Under the pieces are notes generated by a model. That model was not told where the DNA came from, searched no databases, and saw nothing but the letters and a program-made list of their open reading frames with translations. This document shows, in pieces, positions 57,670 through 64,000 of a stretch of 64,000 bases of DNA (position 1 is the stretch's first letter; the number at the start of each line of letters is the position of its first letter). The stretch lies in NCBI GenBank assembly GCA_021234155.1, contig JAJEKV010000552.1, positions 62,001 to 126,000 on the forward strand. The letters run 5' to 3'. The DNA comes from Isoetes taiwanensis (lineage: Eukaryota > Streptophyta > Lycopodiopsida > Isoetales > Isoetaceae). Position numbers and translations under genes: made by a program.

Positions 57670-58770
57670 TTATCGCACTTTTCAAGGTATTTTTTTCTCC
57701 CTCTGAATCTATTACTGATGGGTAGATTGGATAATTTTAGTAGCAAGGTGAAATAGGATACGATCCATGAGTTGTGCATGCCGTGTACGGTGAATGAGTG
57801 AGTCTCCAATGGATGTATTAAACAATCTAATTTAATCTACGCTAATCTAGTCTAGTTTAGTCCTACTTTTTGTTAAAATTAATGAAACACATTTGAATGT
57901 CTTCAATGATCAAAAGAGACAATAACAAAAGGCACATCATCTTCTACATCATTCATGTCATCATCGTCGTTAGTGCTGTTGTTCTGTTGTTGTCCTCTCG
58001 CCTCCATGGACACTAAAAAATCAATTGAATTCATTCAATCCTTTCCACTCTTATAAAGAATGCTCGCGAACCTATTTCAATCCTCTTGAAGATATTAGCT
58101 TTTTATCCCCAATTTTTTTTCCCTTAATGTCCTTCATAGATTTTGCACTTTTATGCCTCGCAACCTATAGAATTAAAGTCTTCAACTGGTTATCTTATGT
58201 TTTGCTAGTACTTTGTTATGTCTTGCAATCCATGGCCCTAATCTCAACCATAACAAGTCTACAAGAGATGAGGAGAGGGGCATTAAATGAATCAACCATC
58301 ATTATTTTTATTTACATCTAGTGATATATCACTTGTCCCAACCCAATTACTAATCTTCAAGGATGGGATAGGATAGGATAGGATAGGATAGGATAGGATT
58401 AAGTTACGCCATTTAGCAAGACAAGTAGAGTTTGATCACAAAGCAGAACAAATTATGATATTTGTGCAATGCTTATGCATTGGTATTGTTCAAGCACATT
58501 TCGTCTACGACAAATGATTTCATTTACCCCCTACCTAATATCTTCTTTCACACGTTGCCAACATCTTTACAAATCTATATGAAGTCAAACTCCCTCCACA
58601 GCTTTGTTATTGAAACAACTAGTGTAGTTTCTTATGACGTGCTTATTGCCATCATTACAATTACTTTTGTAAGCTCTTGTTGCTAAACCCGGTGACCACC
58701 ATATAAACAATATCACGTCTAGTATTATTTAACTAGTACAGTAAGAAGCAACCAATGAGATCTTTATCGG
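57670..58770. other. Intergenic with (GGATA)n
   Basis: A pentanucleotide array (GGATA)7 lies at 58366-58400. No gene recognised. Confidence 0.5.
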
Positions 58771-58779
58771 GAACTTTTT

Positions 58780-59560
58780 ACATTGCTTCCTGCTCTTTCA
58801 CTCAAGCAGGACTTATAGATAAGGACAAATGATGTCATGGCACTAATGGAGTTGACACCCCCATCCTTGTGCACTTCCATACCAAGAAAAGCTTTTCAAC
58901 TCTTTAAATCTAACATTTTAAATCCTATTTTAGGAACATGTTTACAGCATGCTATATGATTCTCCCATCATACAATCATCTTTATAATACAATCGTCTTC
59001 ATAGAGGGTTGTAATGCTATATTTGTCGTTTTCTTTAAATTTATAAAGAATGATAATTTAACAAAACCTTGCTCCTTCAAAAGTATCATAGCCTAGTGCT
59101 TGTTTAGTCCATACTATGCCCTTTTTGGTTTTCGAACTAAATTACTTCGTCTCTTAGATTTCATATATAAAAATGTTGTTCATATATAGAGAAACATATG
59201 AAGAAACATCCATGTGTAGAAACATCCATATAATGTAATTCTAGATTCTGCACATCAACTCTTACAAACATCCAAATAATGTATTTCTAGATTCCAAGAG
59301 CTAAGACTACCTTGATACTCACACGCTTTACTATCGGACATTACAACTAATGCCTTCTTTTGAAGGAATCATTTTTCTATTAATTTGGTTGTATTTCTTT
59401 GATCGCCCATCAATTTTTATTTCCACTATGTCGAACTAGTTTATTGACAATTTCTTAGGTATTTGTTCTAATAAATGGCTCCATTTCATCATTCATAGCT
59501 TATTTCCAGTCTTTTGTTTTTACGCTACGTACTGCTTTTCTCATAGGATTTAGGCACATC
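58780..59560 (-). pseudogene. Ty1/copia reverse transcriptase remnant
   Basis: On the minus strand, broken frames read in copia order: a KKA-YGL-KQA stretch with YDTF (about 59060-59130), YHSLYKFKENDKYSITTLYE then DDCIIK (the last containing the Y-x-D-D-type box as LYEDD, about 58970-59050), and FKMLDLKS then KAFLGMEVHKDGGVNSIS (about 58850-58930). This is the RT palm and connection of Ty1/copia elements. Many stops make it an old relic. No LTRs were found. Confidence 0.8.
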
Positions 59561-59721
59561 AAACTAAAAAATTACCATTGCCCATCGAGAATATGTAGCA
59601 AAATAACAGGGGGTTCTAGGGGAATTTGGTATGGATGTAAAAATAACAATTCCTGAAACCATAGACCATATATCCCTAAAACAATTGAATGGAAAAGAAC
59701 ATAGATCCAAGATAAAAAACA

Positions 59722-60242
59722 ATCAAATTAGCTCACTGGGTACATTGGTTAAAATAGTCTTATTAGGACATTGAGTTATTTTGGTATAGGTTCAAGCCCC
59801 CGTATTTCATATTCTAAAATCTTAGGCAAAGTCGTATAGAGGTTCGATGTTCCCTCAAAACCTTAGGTGAAATCGTATTTCATATTTCAAAATCATAGGG
59901 GCCTCCAATCATAAATGACTATGGCCCCAGCATACAATCTGGGTCGTATGATCGACAAATCTGACGATTGTGGTAGTTCAGGGTGCACCTCGTTTAGAAT
60001 ATGTAGCATACAACGTGCCTTAGTCTCATCATATATATTACTGTATGGCAGTATATATTTTCCTAATAAGGTTTCTCGATTGAAAACCCCAAGGGAGGGG
60101 GGGGTGTTAATTCAGGTAGTAAAATTGGTACTGTTATGTGCACCTACTATTTGGCGTTCATTGCTACACATTGCATTGTGCCCCATAGACCAATTGGTCT
60201 CCGAGGACATTAAAAACCAATTCAATTCAATTCAATTCAATT
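59722..60242 (+). mobile_element. tRNA-derived SINE with LINE-type tail
   Basis: The A box TAGCTCACTGG (59729-59739) fits the consensus TRGYNNANNGG exactly. The B box GGTTCAAGCCC lies at 59789-59799. The head aligns with the minus-strand SINE at 26216-26470 through about 59930. The sequence runs on to GGTCTCCGAGGACATTAAAA and four AATTC units ending at 60242, the same tail type as the minus-strand LINE. Whether head and tail are one SINE or two adjacent insertions is not settled. Confidence 0.7.
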
Positions 60243-60383
60243 CATATATTACCACTTCAATTTGAAGTGATTGAGCCAATATTTTGCTTATTCTAGAAGG
60301 AAGATCACCATAAGCATGTTTTAAGTAATTCCCACATCTATATGGCCTCTGCCCTTCTGGTTTCTTAGTCAAAATTTTAGGTG

Positions 60384-61905
60384 ATTGTTACCGTTGTCCA
60401 TAATTTTATTTGGGTGGGACGAATGAGGAGCATGATGTGGTCAAGGTGGCATGGTCCAAATGCACTAGGCCAAAATTTGCAGGTGGTTTGGATATGATAG
60501 ACTTCCATTTGCAGAGTGAGATTCTGATTTCTAAGTTCATTTGGAGGATCCTTAAGGATATGCTTGACTCACCTGGAGTGCAGTTGGTGAAGCAGTCACT
60601 TGCACATTGTGTTCCTTTTGGGAAGGCTTCGTTACAACCTCTTCTTCCTTGGGGTCTCTTTTATCAGCTATGCCCTTTTTATAATGCCTTCCCTTATATG
60701 AAAGGCTTGTTGGAGGCTTGGGAGACAGTACGGACCTTATTTCGTATCGATCTTGTTGCATGTCACCAGTTGAGTGCTCCTTGTCGGTGGATACCTGTGG
60801 AAAATAATCTTCCACTTTGCGCCTCAGTTCATCCATTAATTCAACGGCGTTGGAGGTTAGCAGGAATCTTGACAGTTGCAGCATGGTATGATTCTGGCCA
60901 GTTAGCGACATGGCAAATCTTTCAAACAAAATTCTCATTGTCTCGATGCGACAGACCTATTTGGCAAAAGATTGCTAGTACTCTCCCATTGGTTGCTCCA
61001 GAGGCTATTGAAGGTTGCATGTGGATTTTCCACCAGAGTGTTCACGAGCATAGGCTTGTGAACTCTATGTATAGGCTACTTGTCAATGGTGAGATCCTTC
61101 CGCCATCCACTAAGTGGTCCCTTCAACTTCCACCTTCTAGTTGGAGATGTATGTGGACTTGGGCTTGGGATAAACTACTTCATCCTAAGGTGGTTGTGCT
61201 TTGGTGGCAGATTCTTCACAGATGCCTTCGTGTGAATGTGCTTGTCCATAGATTTGATCCTCGAGTGTCAGCATTCTACCAAATATGCAAGAAAAGGGAC
61301 GAGACTATTGAGCATTGTTTCTTTTTATGTGATCATCTCTAGCCTGTTTGATCTTGGCTGCTTTCTCTTTTTCATGTGACATTGACAAGTCAACAAGTGC
61401 TCCTGACTATTTATCCCCGCTCTAATACCAAAGTTGATACAACACACTAAACACTCTAGCATAAAACAAACGGATTATTGCTTAAGCTATAATCCGATTG
61501 TTTTATGCTAGAGTGTTTAGTGTGTTGTATCAAATTTGGATACTTGGAATAAGTTGCGGAGCCAAGTATTTCATTTAGCATCAGCATGGTTGTTGTGGTC
61601 CATCTGGAAGCGCATGAGATTGTGTGTCTTTCAGGGTTTGGATATTCCTCCTGCAGTTGTCCTCCAGGACGCACAAGCTAGAATTGGTAAGGCCTACCAT
61701 TGCTCTTCGCTCGCTCTCTACTCAGTGGATCATGATTATCCTCTTAGATTTTATTCCCGCCTGTGCATTTGTATCTGGCTTTTGGCTTGGAGTTTTAATA
61801 AAGTTTGTCGAAAATTTCTCCTTAAGGTGATTCTATCCAATGGTCATGCAAATAATCACAATAAATCATTAATCACACTCAAAACACTTATGATAGATAG
61901 ATAGA
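60384..61905 (+). pseudogene. L1-type LINE, C-terminal RT and zinc-binding domain, 5' truncated
   Basis: A 310-codon frame (60410-61342) starts in the post-RT linker (VAWSKCTRPKFAGGLDMIDF, then QSEILISKFIWRIL) and ends in a zf-RVT domain (HPKVVVLWWQILHRCLRVNV, then CKKRDETIEHCFFLCDHL). After an inserted palindrome the tail continues at 61536-61904 (LASAWLLWSIWKRMRLCVFQ). RT proper is missing upstream, consistent with 5' truncation. This is a different LINE lineage from the one at 4.4-15.5 kb. Confidence 0.88.
61429..61538. repeat. ~110-bp near-perfect palindrome without loop
   Basis: TTGATACAACACACTAAACA (from 61434) is matched by its reverse complement ending at 61533. The arms meet at GCTTAAGC with only two mismatches in 50 bp. 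Pairing extends to CCAAA/TTTGG outside with one further mismatch. It interrupts the LINE C-terminal region. Confidence 0.93.
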
Positions 61906-61917
61906 TAGATAGATAGT
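61888..61917 (+). repeat. Short (GATA)n
   Basis: About six GATA units at the 3' edge of the LINE. They may be its tail or target DNA. Confidence 0.7.
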
Positions 61918-61919
61918 AT

Positions 61920-64000
61920 TTTAACGTCACGCCACTCATAAACTATATATATATATGATAGATATATGATCTCATAAACTATACATGCCACGGTTAAGAG
62001 AGCTATAGTGCATATTTTCCCGTGTTGTAATATAGCGAGCTCTCTAGTTGATCTCTACTTGATCCTCCCATGTCGCACTATGTATAGGTCCCATATGACT
62101 AGTTTGTCTCCATGCATGTGTCCCCCTCCCCAAAAAAATAAAATCTTTCTCCATAGTGCACTACTCCTTAGAACATTCAGCAAACACGTGGCTCAATAGG
62201 TCATCTGCATGTCTCAATGAGGAGCTAGCATAGTCAAATGCAATTACTATGCATATCTTTATAGATAGGGGAGTCAATAGATAGCTCTCTAATGTAGTGA
62301 TAATAGAGTCAATGTGGCATACTATATTAGGCTGATATTCCACTGGTGTCAAATGATGCCTAGAAGTTGAGAGTCCGCCAATCGTAGTGGACGATTTAAA
62401 ACTCGTCTTATTTTCTGTGCTTCCACTAGCAGAGATAATTGAGCATCGAATTTTGCTTCAAGAGATGATGTAGATGATATAAGCAACTGCTTAACTATCA
62501 GGGGATTTGTCCATTCTTTTTGTAGCAGAAGCAATGACCCCTCTCCAAATCTTGACATGAATCAGTCCAACAGAATAGATTTCTTGTGGAAGAACTACCT
62601 TCGCTATAGTGGAGTCTCTACATCTAGCTATGGTGGTGTTTTTCTATGGCATATGATGCGATATAGTTAACTACGATTTCCAACAATGGAATCTCAACCT
62701 TAAATACTTCAAAAGCATCTACACTCACTTTTCTTCTCTCTCTATACCTTTATCTCTGTACATTACCTCTCTATCACAACTCTATTCTTTTTCTTCTTCC
62801 CCTATATTCTTTAATTTTTCTCTCATTCCATTCTTCTTTACTCTCATCTCTATCTATTCTCTCCCTATATTCTCTCCCTTCTCTGTATTTTGTTCTCTCT
62901 CTCTCTCTCTCTCTCTCTCATATCGAGGAGGACTTGACAAAGGCCTTGACCTTTGGCGTATTTAGACAACGTAATTTGCCTTCATAGAAGGGAGTAATTA
63001 TTTGTTTGTGCGAATGTCATTTTATTTATTTTCGTAAAGAGATATTTTGTGGTCTCATACATTACACTATTCTCTGATTTAGTTAAAATATAGTTTTCTT
63101 GGGTTTTAGCTTTTGCTAAGGTGTTCTACTCTCTCTCTCCCCTCTCTCTTTTACTTTTTAAGTACCACCACCTATATTCCTTGAATGGAATATTGCCCAC
63201 AGTGAAACTAAATTTTATCTAAATTGTAGATAGTGATTTCTTCATGTCTATAGATTTGGAGTTGATGGATGGTTGGGGATTTATCTAAGGTTGGATTTGC
63301 GATCCTCTACTTGCACTCATCCCCATTACACCCAATACCTATGTCTTGTATCTTTGGAGGAAAAAAGTTAAGCTATTTGCTCTTGAAAGGCGTCGAGAAT
63401 GTGTGAGGAGTTTGCTAACTAGGTTTTGCGGGGAAGAGAAGATCATTCCTATTTGCTTTCACTCTATTTTCTTCTTTGAAGTCATGTCCATGGCTCTTTA
63501 CCTACTCATAAAAGCCACCTCATCCTATTTTAGCAATTCATCTAGTCCCTATACACCTATAGTATCTCTTGTCCCGGGATCCAAAATAGTAAACTTTACG
63601 CTTTTTGATTTCAATCTTTGTGTATTCCTCTAGTGGTCGATACCACCATTTTGACTAAAGGCTGTGAAAACCCGGTGTCATGAATCAAAGTTAAGAGCTA
63701 ATGTTAGTACGGGGACTAAATCATATTGTAATGAAGCGGGGACTAAATCATATTGTAATGAAGCCAACCTTGCCAATGCATGGTACAAGGAGTGACATCA
63801 TCCCTGGCCCGAGTCGTGACACAACGGGTTAGATTTGAAACGTATCATATTAAAAAATGTAGCCTTTGATTTTTATTTGAACCGTAATGAACTCAAGTGG
63901 GTTGGAGATAAATTCTATGTCTTTGATGTTGGTAAAGTTGATAATTCGTGTGCCTTCATATGCAAAAATGATACAAGATAAAGGTTAAAGAAATATTAAG
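61920..64000. other. AT-rich flank, no gene recognised
   Basis: Contains a (CT)n run at 62894-62919 in a pyrimidine-rich tract and a 27-bp tandem duplication (GGGGACTAAATCATATTG...) at 63711-63764. Open frames at 62349-62558 (minus) and 63346-63633 (plus) show no domain. Confidence 0.45.

Overview
This is nuclear DNA of a land plant with a large, repeat-rich genome. The grounds are GT/AG-bounded exons of plant-specific families (DRM cytosine methyltransferase, Yellow Stripe-Like transporter, SECRET AGENT-type O-GlcNAc transferase, rhamnose synthase, plant subtilase) and a dense mix of Ty3/gypsy, Ty1/copia, LINE, SINE, pogo-type and MITE elements. The lineage cannot be fixed from sequence alone. 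The long stretches of decayed DNA and the LINE and pogo families would suit a fern or a gymnosperm better than a compact flowering-plant genome; that is an inference. No bacterial genes, rRNA, CRISPR array or convincing tRNA gene was found.

Layout. 0-2 kb: the 3' part of a DRM-type DNA methyltransferase with an intact catalytic exon, the only clearly undamaged host gene segment. 4.4-15.5 kb: a minus-strand LINE split by an 8.5-kb Ty3/gypsy element (two ~0.9-kb LTRs, CCCGG target duplication). 16.0-16.4 kb: two C-terminal exons of an O-GlcNAc transferase gene, minus strand, with a frameshift and a nonsense codon. 17.5-21.3 kb: a pogo-type DNA transposon with matching terminal inverted repeats and a DD35D transposase split by a frameshift. 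24.7-26.5 kb: a LINE ORF1/endonuclease fragment, a GC-rich palindromic patch, one MITE arm and a tRNA-derived SINE. 26.5-55.5 kb: a series of host-gene fragments, all on the plus strand (YSL exon 1, a SAM + FN3 protein, rhamnose synthase, a TLC-domain protein, the rest of YSL, subtilase, a methyltransferase, RAE1). Two short dispersed modules, called A and B here, lie next to several of them. 35.6-37.8 kb: an inverted-repeat element holding an array of the 16-bp palindrome GGTATAAATTTATACC. 49.7-52.5 kb: an inverted-repeat pair with a nested long-armed MITE. 56-57.7 kb: minisatellites leading to TATA-like sequences. 58.8-61.9 kb: a copia remnant, a SINE, and an L1-type LINE interrupted by a ~100-bp loopless palindrome.

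Most genes here do not work together; the window is mainly decayed gene copies and transposons. The fragments keep their exon/intron structure, so they came from DNA-level duplication or capture rather than from processed mRNA. The points most worth following up are the one-strand array of gene fragments with the A/B modules, and the palindrome array.
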